64,000 nt of DNA from Lacibacter luteus (GTDB taxonomy: Bacteria > Bacteroidota > Bacteroidia > Chitinophagales > Chitinophagaceae): contig NZ_SDHW01000001.1 in assembly GCF_004118265.1 (NCBI RefSeq), forward strand, positions 744,001 through 808,000, read 5' to 3'. A program made the translations under genes and the position numbers. How positions within the stretch are numbered: the first letter of the stretch is position 1; the number at the start of each line of letters is the position of its first letter. The notes under the pieces were generated by a model, which was given only the letters and a program-made list of their open reading frames with translations, was not told the DNA's origin and did not search any database. Shown one piece after another: positions 8,056-15,439 of this stretch.

Positions 8056-8871
8056 CTATCTGCTTCCTTTTCCAATAACAAACTCACCGGGAATTGTATA
8101 CCCGTTTTCATGTTTATATGCTTCTATCGACTGCAGGTATTCTTCACAAACTTCTTTTTTTACAACATCCGAAAATTTGTGATACGCCAAAGCCACCGGC
8201 CCTCCTTCAAATGCTGCTGCACATGCTTCCTCTGCAGATTTGTATTGCAAATGAGTATTTATTTTTTCCAACACAATATCAGAGAATCCGGCCATCTTCA
8301 TACTTCTTTCCAACATACCATCGTTGCCAAGATTAAAAAACATAGGACATACTTCTGATGTAACCCGTTTGTCTACAATTTCAAATATACTTGCCCAACC
8401 GCAATGCGGTCGCTTTCCCCAAACAGAAACAACACATCGTCCACCATGCTTTATTACACGAAACATTTCTTGTAATGCACGAACAGGATTGGGCATATAC
8501 ATTAAACCCAATGCACAAAGCGAAACATCAAACTCTCCATCACCTGCAACAAGCAACTCCGCATCCATTCTTTCAAAACGACAGTTTTCGCTTTTATTCA
8601 TTTTAGCAACCTGCATACACAGCTCAATCATTTTATCCGAAATATCCGTTCCTAAAACATAGCCATCAACACCTGTTGCCTCTAATGCACGAAAGCTGAT
8701 GAGACCTGTACCACAGGCAGTATCAATTATTTTTTCACCTACACTAATTTGAGCAAGTGCGAACATGCTGTTATGTGCCGGCTTTAATTGTTGCTGCCAC
8801 AATGTTTCGTAATACTGTGCAGCTTTATCCCATCCATAACGTTGTACACGCCTTTGTAATGCTTCTTCCAT
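8056..8871 (-). CDS. class I SAM-dependent methyltransferase
   Basis: 271 residues. Motif I is IIDTACGTGLISFRALEATG (D50 onward), followed by VLGTDISDKMIELC (motif II region), RFERMDAELL and FDVSLCALGLMYMPNPVRALQEM. This is the Ubie/COQ5-like Methyltransf_11 pattern. A SAM-dependent cytosolic methyltransferase is secure; the substrate is not. Its start is 11 bp from the end of the upstream OsmC gene (8883), so the two are probably one transcript. Confidence 0.88.
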   Translation of the reverse strand: MEEALQRRVQRYGWDKAAQYYETLWQQQLKPAHNSMFALAQISVGEKIIDTACGTGLISFRALEATGVDGYVLGTDISDKMIELCMQVAKMNKSENCRFERMDAELLVAGDGEFDVSLCALGLMYMPNPVRALQEMFRVIKHGGRCVVSVWGKRPHCGWASIFEIVDKRVTSEVCPMFFNLGNDGMLERSMKMAGFSDIVLEKINTHLQYKSAEEACAAAFEGGPVALAYHKFSDVVKKEVCEEYLQSIEAYKHENGYTIPGEFVIGKGSR

Positions 8872-8882
8872 CAGGAAATTGT

Positions 8883-9401
8883 TTACTTGGAAATGATATT
8901 AATTTTTCGCACACATTTTTGTGCCCTGCTGAAGATGTCTAAATATGGACTGTACAAATCACCTTCATTGATCATCTGCATAATTGCTTCATCCGTTTCA
9001 TCCGATTCTATCGTTATTGTGTACCTGACTTCAAGATAGCCGGGAGGAATTGTTTTGTCTGCAGTACCAAATAACGCACCATCATCAAAATCGGCCTCAA
9101 CAGTTACTTCAAGATTATTAATGCGAAGTTGCAATTCAGCAGCCTTCATCATATAACCAATAGCAAGGCAAGCGCCCAATGCAGCACGGCCGTAAACACC
9201 CGGAGTTGGTGCAGAACCTTTACCACCGGCACCTTCGGGCATATCAGCATAAAACTTCCAGTTACCTTCTTCTATTTCGCACCTCAACCCTTCCGAAACT
9301 TTTACTTTTGAAACACCCGTTCCTTTTCCCAGCGATGGTTTTAGCAACAAGGCCTTTTTTGTACGTTCAATTGTTGTTTTTATTTGTTCTGTGTTGTGCA
9401 T
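8883..9401 (-). CDS. OsmC family protein
   Basis: 172 residues from the ATG at 9401. The frame is open back to 9617, but the upstream 72 codons look non-coding, so the shorter start is preferred. The sequence has PGVYGRAALGACLAIGYMMKAAEL (first conserved Cys helix) and GDLYSPYLDIFSRAQKCVRKI (second Cys region), and the middle strand VTVEADFDDGALFG. This matches the OsmC fold, longer than the gene at 5573. Cytoplasmic thiol-dependent peroxide chemistry is the family role. Co-transcribed with the methyltransferase downstream. Confidence 0.82.
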   Translation of the reverse strand: MHNTEQIKTTIERTKKALLLKPSLGKGTGVSKVKVSEGLRCEIEEGNWKFYADMPEGAGGKGSAPTPGVYGRAALGACLAIGYMMKAAELQLRINNLEVTVEADFDDGALFGTADKTIPPGYLEVRYTITIESDETDEAIMQMINEGDLYSPYLDIFSRAQKCVRKINIISK

Positions 9402-9621
9402 ACAATTTTTGTTTAAGGCTTGGTAATATTCTTTATGCAGCAATTGCTGTAAGAAGCATTCTGTTTTACGCAAAGCATACTGCTTTGAAAGTTTTTTAAA
9501 AATAGATTTATTCTTTGTAGAATGCAAACGCACAATAATTACACGAAAGAATGCACTTGTGTTGCCAGGATTAAAAGGGATATTTTCAATTGTGTAGCTA
9601 TTTGCAGGCAACAGCATCCAT
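9402..9621. other. non-coding upstream region of the OsmC gene
   Basis: About 220 bases between the OsmC start and the terminator at 9622-9656. The open frame here has no signal peptide, domain or low-complexity logic and reads like chance. A TGCTTTG box near 9480 on the minus strand could be a -7 element. Nothing else is seen. Confidence 0.4.
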
Positions 9622-9656
9622 AAAAAAACAAGGCAGGTTCGTTAAAACCTACCTTG
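9622..9656 (-). terminator. rho-independent terminator
   Basis: On the minus strand CAAGGTAGGTT (9656-9646) pairs with AACCTGCCTTG (9639-9629), with one G-T pair and a short loop, followed by seven T (9628-9622). It ends transcription coming from the 9.66-9.93 kb region. Confidence 0.85.
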
Positions 9657-9835
9657 CACAGTTGTTGCAGTATTTGCAGTTGTTAAATGCTGCTATTCTG
9701 CAACTTCTTATTTAATCCGGTAATTGTCGTGGTCTCGTTCGCAGCTTTTATGCTGCTTTGCAGAAAACAGGTTTATTGTCTTTTAAGCAACGCTGCTGTT
9801 TCCTTTCTTAACCGACCTACTCCGTGTTAAAGTTG
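9622..9835 (-). ncRNA. candidate structured non-coding RNA ending at a terminator
   Basis: No convincing protein frame covers this stretch, yet on the minus strand it offers a row of potential stems: AAACAG with CTGTTT, GCAGC-ATAAAA-GCTGC (9756-9741), GTTGCAG with CTGCAAC, then the strong terminator hairpin with a T tract. The 5' part reads ACTTTAACACGGAGTAGG, which looks constrained rather than random. A weak -7 box (TACCTTCA) lies just upstream. It could be an independent small RNA of 6S or SRP size, or simply the 3' UTR of the lipoprotein gene that ends at 9929. I could not assign it to a known RNA family. Confidence 0.4.
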
Positions 9836-9928
9836 TTTGAAGGTACCGAACTTTACAATCTGTTCCTATGATGCCCGTCATTTCCAGATTATTTTTTATA
9901 CGAAAGCAACATGCATTCAACTTCTGTT

Positions 9929-10351
9929 TTACTGTGCAGGCTTGCTGTTTAACGGAGCGCCAACAGCAATATCGCAGCGATGGCCCGGCTGACCATGCGG
10001 TGGGTTTTTTCCTGCAGCAACAGTACCCGGTGCAGAAGGTGCAACAACTGTATTGGTAACAGGTTGCATTTGTGGCGGCTGTGTATTTATGGTTGTTGCA
10101 GGAGCTGTGCCTGTAAGCGGCTCTCCTACTTTAATATCGCAACGATGACCGGGTTGCCCATGCGGAGGATTTAGTGTAACCGTTCCTTTAGTAGCTGTTT
10201 GTTGCGGCTGCTGTACTGGCGGAGGTGCAGCAGGAGCTGTTGTTGTTACAGGAGTTATTGTGGTGGCTGATTTACCTTCTTCCAACCCATTACTGCAGGC
10301 AGTTGCAAAACATACTGAAAATAAAGCAGGGAATGCTTGATACTTTTTCAT
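9929..10351 (-). CDS. lipoprotein with two HGQPGHRCDI motifs
   Basis: 140 residues from the ATG at 10351 (MKKYQAFPALFSVCFATACS), giving a lipobox ending in Cys 19; the frame upstream of this is not coding-like. After a Pro/Thr/Gln-rich linker, the motif NPPHGQPGHRCDI followed by VGEPL or VGAPL appears twice, at about residues 65-83 and 115-133, the second at the C-terminus. I know this His/Cys motif as a recurrent tail in Bacteroidota lipoproteins of unknown function. His and Cys spacing suggests metal or haem binding, which is inference. Confidence 0.75.
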   Translation of the reverse strand: MKKYQAFPALFSVCFATACSNGLEEGKSATTITPVTTTAPAAPPPVQQPQQTATKGTVTLNPPHGQPGHRCDIKVGEPLTGTAPATTINTQPPQMQPVTNTVVAPSAPGTVAAGKNPPHGQPGHRCDIAVGAPLNSKPAQ

Positions 10352-10407
10352 ACAGAAGCTTTTTAGTAAGATACGGAATAAATGGGGAGATGGGAAGAAG
10401 GTTATGG

Positions 10408-10426
10408 ATGGCAGGCATGCTGCCAT
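10408..10426. repeat. hairpin upstream of the HGQPGHRCDI lipoprotein
   Basis: ATGGCAG (10408-10414) and CTGCCAT (10420-10426) form a 7-bp stem with a 5-base loop, about 57 bp upstream of the lipoprotein start at 10351. No T tract follows, so it is not a typical terminator. It could be a 5' UTR hairpin or chance. Confidence 0.4.
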
Positions 10427-10527
10427 TGGCGCTGCACCAAACAAAAGTTTCCGTATCATAATTTAAAGCGCAACGGGGTAAAAATTATAAGCATCCGAAA
10501 CACGTAACTGTTAACCTTTATCTGCAT

Positions 10528-11250
10528 TTACAAAATCTGCAACTGTCGCTTATATATCTGCACGGCATTTTCGTAACCAAGATACAATGCATCACAAACC
10601 AAAGCATGTCCAATGCTTACTTCATCTATCCAGGGAATTGTTTTTATTAAATAGTTGAGATTTTCAAGATCGAGATCGTGTCCTGCATTGATGCCCAAGC
10701 CAAAACTTCTTGCACGTGTTGCAGCAACAAGGTATTCCTGTACAGCATAACGTGGATCATCTGCATATTTTCTTGCATAACCTTCGGTATACAGTTCAAT
10801 ACGATCAGTACCGGTTTCAGCTGCACCTTCAATCATCCTTACTTCCGGATCAACAAAAATGGAAGTACGTATGCCTGCACTTTTAAAAACGCCGATCATT
10901 TCAACCAGGTAATTTTTATTCTGTATGGTATCCCAACCATGATCGCTGGTAAGCTGTCCGAGTGTATCGGGCACAAGTGTTACCTGGTGGGGTTTTACTT
11001 CCAGCACCAGATCAATAAACGATTGCTCACGGCAATTGCCTTCAATATTAAACTCGGTTGTAATGATCTGTTTTATCTGCCGCACATCATCGTAACGGAT
11101 ATGACGTTCATCGGGGCGTGGATGAACAGTGACGCCATCGGCACCAAAACGTTCGGCATCAATAGCGGCTTGCAATACGTTGGGGCGGTTACCACCACGG
11201 CTGTTCCGCAGCGTGGCAAATTTGTTGATGTTTACAGAAAGCTTCGTCAT
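10528..11250 (-). CDS. pdxJ: pyridoxine 5'-phosphate synthase
   Basis: 240 residues, the normal PdxJ length. The opening TKLSVNINKFATLRNSRGG matches the PdxJ N-terminus, where substrate binding residues lie. DGVTVHPRPDERHIRYDDV and FNIEGNCREQSFIDLVLEVKPHQVTLVPD are hallmark blocks, and GLGINAGHDLDLENL followed by EVSIGHALVCDAL closes the TIM barrel. It condenses 1-deoxyxylulose 5-phosphate with 3-amino-2-oxopropyl phosphate in vitamin B6 synthesis in the cytoplasm. No other B6 gene is nearby. A -7 box lies only four bases before the ATG, suggesting a nearly leaderless mRNA. Confidence 0.96.
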   Translation of the reverse strand: MTKLSVNINKFATLRNSRGGNRPNVLQAAIDAERFGADGVTVHPRPDERHIRYDDVRQIKQIITTEFNIEGNCREQSFIDLVLEVKPHQVTLVPDTLGQLTSDHGWDTIQNKNYLVEMIGVFKSAGIRTSIFVDPEVRMIEGAAETGTDRIELYTEGYARKYADDPRYAVQEYLVAATRARSFGLGINAGHDLDLENLNYLIKTIPWIDEVSIGHALVCDALYLGYENAVQIYKRQLQIL

Positions 11251-11253
11251 GCT

Positions 11254-11261
11254 GTAAAGGT
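11254..11261 (-). promoter_or_regulatory. -7 promoter box of pdxJ, leaderless arrangement
   Basis: On the minus strand TACCTTTA fits the Bacteroidota -7 consensus TAnnTTTG at seven of eight positions. It ends four bases before the pdxJ ATG, so the transcript would start at or within a few bases of the start codon. Confidence 0.55.
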
Positions 11262-11324
11262 AGGGAGAGTTTGAAGTTTGTGGTTTATCGTTTATTGTTT
11301 CTTGCTATAGGTTACAGGTAGCCT

Positions 11325-11358
11325 GTTACGGGTTAAGGGTTAAGGGTTATGAGTTACG
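11325..11358. repeat. degenerate GGGTTA array
   Basis: Units gttacgggttaagggttaag, ggttatgagttacgag. Same family as 7957-8003 and 12660-12690. Confidence 0.65.
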
Positions 11359-11405
11359 AGTGTTTGACACTCTCCGGTTGAACTCTCACTCTTCCTTTCC
11401 TGCGA

Positions 11406-11461
11406 CAAAGATCTCTTTTAACGCAGAGAACAGGAGGAAATGGAGTTTGCACAGAGATGAA
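11406..11461. repeat. 56-bp dispersed repeat, copy 1
   Basis: Matches 12092-12147 at 51 of 56 positions by hand alignment (core cttttaacgcagagaacag and tggagtttgcacagagatga). The two copies flank the tandem PLDc_N genes in direct orientation. Confidence 0.8.
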
Positions 11462-11583
11462 TACAAATAAACAGTGTTGTGAAACAGTTGAAAGATTGCA
11501 ACCCGTTGATGAGGGCCACTCTCTGCTCCCGAAAACACTTTTCTTTGCAATAACTTCACTAATTTTACCAAAACACATAATCT

Positions 11584-11814
11584 ATGACGCTGCTCTCCCC
11601 CGACTGGACACTTATTTTTTGGGCACTTTTTTCACTTTTATTTTTAGCTGTATTTATTCGTGCTGTTTATTCTGTGTGGGGCAGAAATGATCTTTATCAA
11701 AGCACAAAATTACTCTGGAGTATTTTTATTGTACTTGCACCTGTTATCGGTCTCGTTTGCTACTTTATGTTTGGCAGCCGCAGCGACATTTCTTTAGAAG
11801 AAGAAAACAACTAA
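11584..11814 (+). CDS. PLDc_N-domain small membrane protein
   Basis: 76 residues with two membrane segments (about residues 10-27 and 43-63) joined by VWGRNDLYQSTKLLWSIFIV and ending LVCYFMFGSRSD. This is the PLDc_N (phospholipase D nuclease N-terminal) module, which anchors cardiolipin synthases but also occurs alone, as here. No HKD catalytic motif is present. The next gene, 3 bp downstream, is a paralogue, so the pair is one transcript. Confidence 0.75.
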   Translation: MTLLSPDWTLIFWALFSLLFLAVFIRAVYSVWGRNDLYQSTKLLWSIFIVLAPVIGLVCYFMFGSRSDISLEEENN

Positions 11815-11817
11815 CCT

Positions 11818-12033
11818 ATGGAACTGGTTGAATCTGCTATGGGAGGCTTCCTTTACCTCATCTTTCTTTTTTTGCTGATTGCAATACCACTCACATTTAT
11901 TCTTGCTGTGTGGAAACGAAACGATATCAGCCAGGCATCCAAAATTATGTGGATGCTCTTTTTTGTTGTTGCGCCTTTTATTAGTATAATCTGTTACCTA
12001 CTCTTTGGCTACAAACCAAGTCGTGAACGATAG
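11818..12033 (+). CDS. PLDc_N-domain small membrane protein, paralogue
   Basis: 71 residues, two membrane segments, with VWKRNDISQASKIMWMLFFV and IICYLLFGYKPSRER matching the same positions of the upstream neighbour. The two start-stop junctions are 3 bp apart, which points to local duplication and joint expression. Stand-alone PLDc_N proteins have no established function; they may be membrane chaperone-like or signalling peptides, which is speculation. Confidence 0.75.
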   Translation: MELVESAMGGFLYLIFLFLLIAIPLTFILAVWKRNDISQASKIMWMLFFVVAPFISIICYLLFGYKPSRER

Positions 12034-12091
12034 AAGAAGGTTACGAGTGGCTAACCCTCTGCGTTTAGCTCTGTCTCTTCTTTCGCTGCAC

Positions 12092-12147
12092 CAAAGATTT
12101 CTTTTAACGCAAAGAACAGAAGGATATGGAGTTTGCGCAGAGATGAA
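12092..12147. repeat. 56-bp dispersed repeat, copy 2
   Basis: Direct repeat of 11406-11461 with five differences. A shorter relative (ggcgcagagaagtgagaaac) occurs near 12744. Confidence 0.8.
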
Positions 12148-12182
12148 AAAATTGAGATCTATGCTATCAGGCGATCAAGCCC

Positions 12183-12217
12183 CCATTCACCATTGACCAC
12201 TCACCATTCACCATCAA
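12183..12217. repeat. CATTCACCAT minisatellite
   Basis: Imperfect repeats of ccattcaccattgacc and ctcaccattcaccatc. The 15-mer GTCAATGGTGAATGG on the minus strand (12197-12183) recurs exactly inside the UbiD gene at 14383-14397. Confidence 0.7.
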
Positions 12218-12624
12218 ATAAATCCCCTGCAGTTCTTTGCTCCGCATTGGCAAGGCAGTTTACCGTCGTGATGTGTTTCGCCATAATCGCAGGTAAGCTC
12301 CTCTCCTTTTTTAATGGGCCGTTTGCTGTAAAACTCCACCTGCCTGTATGCACGGCGCATGTATGTATTGGGGTCGCAGGAATGATTGATGTATGAAAGT
12401 TCGTTGCGGTTAATGCTTGCATCCAACGCCACAGGATCGTTGTCAAACTCCACCATCAGTAATTCACCGGCATGTTGCTGCTTTACTCTGCGTTGTGCTT
12501 CTTTATAGCTGATGATCTCCCCCGCCATATTGCCCAGCTTCCGTTTTGCCGGAATAGCCTTTTGTGCAAACGCACCTTTACCTGCCACTTTACTTTTTTT
12601 AACTTCAATGGGATAGTTGAGCAT
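12214..12624 (-). CDS. SET domain protein-lysine methyltransferase
   Basis: 136 residues, essentially a bare SET domain. It opens VKKSKVAGKGAFAQKAIPAK (SET-N), has YINHSCDPNTYMRR (residues 78-91, SAM and substrate pocket) and KKGEELTCDYGE (105-116, catalytic Tyr 114 region), and ends with a post-SET Zn motif CQCGAKNCRGF (Cys 125, 127, 132 region). The complete motif set suggests an active SAM-dependent methyltransferase in the cytoplasm. Bacterial targets of such proteins are rarely known. It is a single gene, convergent with the PLDc_N pair. Confidence 0.88.
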   Translation of the reverse strand: MLNYPIEVKKSKVAGKGAFAQKAIPAKRKLGNMAGEIISYKEAQRRVKQQHAGELLMVEFDNDPVALDASINRNELSYINHSCDPNTYMRRAYRQVEFYSKRPIKKGEELTCDYGETHHDGKLPCQCGAKNCRGFI

Positions 12625-12659
12625 TTTCTTGATTTGTTGATTGCAAAGATGGGTATAAA

Positions 12660-12690
12660 ACTGTTACGGGTTATGCGTTAAGGGTTATGG
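12660..12690. repeat. degenerate GGGTTATG array
   Basis: ctgttacgggttatgcgtta followed by agggttatggg between the SET and UbiD genes; same family as 7957-8003. Confidence 0.6.
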
Positions 12691-12836
12691 GTGCTTATAA
12701 CTTTTATCATGTTGTATTTAATTCAGCTGTTTAAACTTTTGTTTGGCGCAGAGAAGTGAGAAACAGAGTTCAATCGCAGAGTGCCGTCCACCCGTAACAA
12801 ACCATAAACAAGAAACCATAAACTGCAAACCTCAGT

Positions 12837-12844
12837 TATCTTTG
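12837..12844 (+). promoter_or_regulatory. -7 promoter box of the UbiD gene, leaderless arrangement
   Basis: TATCTTTG is a full match to TAnnTTTG and ends six bases before the ATG at 12851. Transcription would start at about the start codon, so the mRNA is probably leaderless. This also decides the start: the longer frame from 12743 would begin upstream of the promoter. Confidence 0.65.
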
Positions 12845-12850
12845 CATCCT

Positions 12851-14683
12851 ATGGCATATAGTTCGCTCGAAGCATGTTTAGTTGATCTTGAAAAGAACGG
12901 TCACCTTGTACGCATTAAAGAAGAAGTTGATCCGCATTTGGAAATGGCGGCTATCCATCTCCGTGTGTATGATGCAAAAGGCCCGGCACTGTTGTTTGAA
13001 AATGTAAAAGGAAGTAAATACCGTGCCGCTTCCAATATCTTCGGCACACTCGATCGCAGTAAATTTATTTTCAGAGATACCTTGCAACTGGTGCAAAAGA
13101 TCATTGAGTTGAAAGGCGATCCTATGAAAGCCATTAAACGTCCGTTACAAAACATCAGCACCGGACTTGCAGCGTTAAAAGCATTACCTAAAAAACAATC
13201 CTCGTTTTCGTTCGATCAAATACAGGTAAGCGATCTGCCATTGATCAAGCACTGGCCGATGGATGGCGGTGCGTTTGTAACACTGCCGCAGGTATATACC
13301 GAAGATGCAGACAAGCCCGGCATCATGCAATCGAACCTGGGCATGTACCGCATACAGCTAAGCGGCAACGACTATGAACTGAATAAAGAAATTGGTTTGC
13401 ATTACCAGATACATCGTGGCATTGGTGTGCATCAAACAAAAGCTAACAGGAAGGGACAAGCGCTGAAAGTAAGTTGCTTCGTTGGCGGACCACCTTCGCA
13501 CAGCTTAAGTGCAGTAATGCCTTTGCCCGAGGGCATCAGCGAAATGACCTTTGCCGGTTTATTGGGAGGAAGAAGATTCCGTTATGCGTATGATGCATTG
13601 GGCAACGCCATCAGCACCGATGCAGACTTTGTGATTACAGGTGAAGTTGATCCTTACCAAACAAAACCCGAAGGACCGTTTGGCGATCATTTGGGTTACT
13701 ACAGTTTAACACATCCGTTTCCGTTAATGAAGGTGCACAATGTGTATGCAAAGAAAAATGCCATCTGGGCATTTACAGTAGTTGGTCGTCCGCCGCAGGA
13801 AGATACCAGTTTTGGCGAACTGATACACGAACTAACGGGCAACGCTATTCCACAGGAAATACCCGGCGTAAAAGAAGTACATGCGGTTGATGCCGCAGGT
13901 GTGCATCCGCTGTTGCTGGCCATCGGCAGCGAACGTTATACGCCCTACATGCCTGCCAAACAACCGGCTGAACTGTTAACGATTGCTAACCATGTATTGG
14001 GCACAGGACAGTTAAGCCTGGCGAAGTTTTTATTTATTACGGCTGACGATACGAATCAACTCACCACACACAACATTCAACAGTATCTCGAATATATTTT
14101 TGAACGCATTGATCTTAGTCGTGATCTGCATTTCCATACCAACACCACTATTGATACGCTCGATTATTCCGGTACAGGTTTAAACAGTGGAAGTAAATTG
14201 GTACTGGCTGCTTATGGCGATAAGAAAAGAGAACTGTGCAGAGAAGTACCGCAGGCGTTGAAAGAATTACAAGAGTTTGAAAATGCACAACTCTGCATGC
14301 CCGGTGTTGTTGCACTGCAAACAAAGAAGTTTACTACGTATACTGAAGCTGCCAAAGAAATGGAGCGGCTCAATGGTGAATTGTCAATGGTGAATGGTGA
14401 ATTGAATACAGTAGCCCAAATCATCATCTGCGATGATGCATCCTTTACTGCTGCTACATTGAAAAACTATTTATGGGTTACGTACACAAGATGCAATCCC
14501 AGTCATGATGTGTATGGTATTGATTCGTTTGTACAGCACAAGCATTGGGGCTGCAACGGACCTGTTGTGTTTGATGTACGTATAAAGCCGCACCATGCAC
14601 CAGCGCTGGAAAAAGATGCTGCTGTTGAAAAGAGAGTGGATCGTTTGTTTGCAAAGGGAGGAAGTTTGGAAGGAGTTGGATGA
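12851..14683 (+). CDS. UbiD family decarboxylase
   Basis: 610 residues from the ATG at 12851. It matches the UbiD family throughout: SKYRAASNIFGTLDRSKFIF, DGGAFVTLPQVYTEDADKPG, LHYQIHRGIGVHQTKA, VGGPPSHSLSAVMPLPEG, EGPFGDHLGYYSLTHPFP and DSFVQHKHWGCNGPVVFD. These proteins use prenylated FMN to decarboxylate aromatic or quinone precursors; in Bacteroidota the usual role is menaquinone synthesis, which I infer here. No ubiX partner is seen in the window. Odd feature: residues about 507-520 (NGELSMVNGELN) are encoded by a minisatellite that also occurs in intergenic DNA. Confidence 0.9.
   Translation: MAYSSLEACLVDLEKNGHLVRIKEEVDPHLEMAAIHLRVYDAKGPALLFENVKGSKYRAASNIFGTLDRSKFIFRDTLQLVQKIIELKGDPMKAIKRPLQNISTGLAALKALPKKQSSFSFDQIQVSDLPLIKHWPMDGGAFVTLPQVYTEDADKPGIMQSNLGMYRIQLSGNDYELNKEIGLHYQIHRGIGVHQTKANRKGQALKVSCFVGGPPSHSLSAVMPLPEGISEMTFAGLLGGRRFRYAYDALGNAISTDADFVITGEVDPYQTKPEGPFGDHLGYYSLTHPFPLMKVHNVYAKKNAIWAFTVVGRPPQEDTSFGELIHELTGNAIPQEIPGVKEVHAVDAAGVHPLLLAIGSERYTPYMPAKQPAELLTIANHVLGTGQLSLAKFLFITADDTNQLTTHNIQQYLEYIFERIDLSRDLHFHTNTTIDTLDYSGTGLNSGSKLVLAAYGDKKRELCREVPQALKELQEFENAQLCMPGVVALQTKKFTTYTEAAKEMERLNGELSMVNGELNTVAQIIICDDASFTAATLKNYLWVTYTRCNPSHDVYGIDSFVQHKHWGCNGPVVFDVRIKPHHAPALEKDAAVEKRVDRLFAKGGSLEGVG
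14371..14404 (+). repeat. in-frame minisatellite inside the UbiD gene
   Basis: Repeats of AATGGTGAAT and TCAATGGTGA keep the frame open and encode NGELSMVNGEL. The 15-mer GTCAATGGTGAATGG (14383-14397) is identical to the intergenic copy on the minus strand at 12197-12183. Confidence 0.75.
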
Positions 14684-14848
14684 TTTTAATTGCGGCAATT
14701 GTGCAACCAACAATCTGAAAAGCGCATAGAACAAGTAATGAAAATCAAAAGATTAGAAACCCTGTTTTTTGAACGGGTTGCGTATGTTCATGTGTTGGCT
14801 GCTACTTGTACCTAACAGCTCAAACGTCCCAAACTTTGACAATCGAAA

Positions 14849-15277
14849 ATGACAACAACCAAAAAATTAAAAATTTGGACCCTCATTACTCATGGACTTA
14901 TTTTAGTTGGAGCAGGGCATGGAATTCTATTCCTCTTTATCATTGAGATATTCACGTTTCCTTATTTGACAAAAGATAGCTTCATCTTTTCATTCAATGG
15001 AGTTGACAATCATTTTGCTGTGATTGGTTTTTTAAGTCTATTAGGACAAATTTGTTTATTATTTTCATTATTCAATCTCAAACAAAATCTAAAAAACGTA
15101 TTTCAAATTGTTGGGCTTATTTTATTTTGGCTTAGCATTGCTTATTTCATATATGACACAACCAAAGATTCATATACTCATATTGCTTTGGTGACAGTTA
15201 TTCCATTTGCTGTATGTACAATCATAACGTTTCTCGGACAATCGGTAAGAAGACTTTACAACAGGATAATTGATTGA
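14849..15277 (+). CDS. hypothetical integral membrane protein
   Basis: 142 residues with four hydrophobic segments (about residues 10-32, 50-70, 82-103 and 110-132) and a basic C-terminus. Codon use is more AT-rich than in the flanking metabolic genes. Twenty-two bases after its stop lies a palindromic repeat (15301-15368) of the family that also follows other orphan genes in this window. No domain is recognised. Probably an accessory gene acquired with its 3' repeat; that is inference. Confidence 0.6.
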   Translation: MTTTKKLKIWTLITHGLILVGAGHGILFLFIIEIFTFPYLTKDSFIFSFNGVDNHFAVIGFLSLLGQICLLFSLFNLKQNLKNVFQIVGLILFWLSIAYFIYDTTKDSYTHIALVTVIPFAVCTIITFLGQSVRRLYNRIID

Positions 15278-15300
15278 TAAAGCAGCAGCCAACATTTTTC

Positions 15301-15368
15301 TTTTCGGTTGCTGTCTCCACCAACCGAAATTTTGTTATAACAGCTGGTTGGCGAAGACAGCAACCAGT
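15301..15368. repeat. tripartite palindromic repeat, copy 1
   Basis: Hairpin A: TTTCGGTTG (15302-15310) with CAACCGAAA (15321-15329). Centre: TGTTATAACA (15333-15342), a perfect palindrome. Hairpin B: CTGGTTG (15344-15350) with CAACCAG (15361-15367). The whole element is also an inverted repeat (GGTTGCTGTCT against AGACAGCAACC). Confidence 0.8.
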
Positions 15369-15439
15369 AAATAAAAAGTCTTAAACTTATCAGCTTTACT
15401 TTTCTGCACGCTCACTATCTTCTTACTTTAGTAACAACA

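Larger units (their letters stand above)
11262..11583. other. repeat-rich intergenic region
   Basis: 322 bases between the divergent pdxJ and PLDc_N genes. It holds a GGGTTAAGGGTTA array (11325-11358), the 56-bp repeat at 11406-11461, and near its right end TAATTTTA (about 11556), a possible -7 box for the small membrane gene at 11584. No gene is supported here. Confidence 0.6.

Noticed and set aside
9402-9617. 72-codon N-terminal extension of the second OsmC gene
   Set aside because: The residues look random, and OsmC homology begins after the ATG at 9401.
12743-12850. Longer N-terminus for the UbiD protein
   Set aside because: It would include repeat DNA and the -7 box itself; the family start corresponds to 12851.
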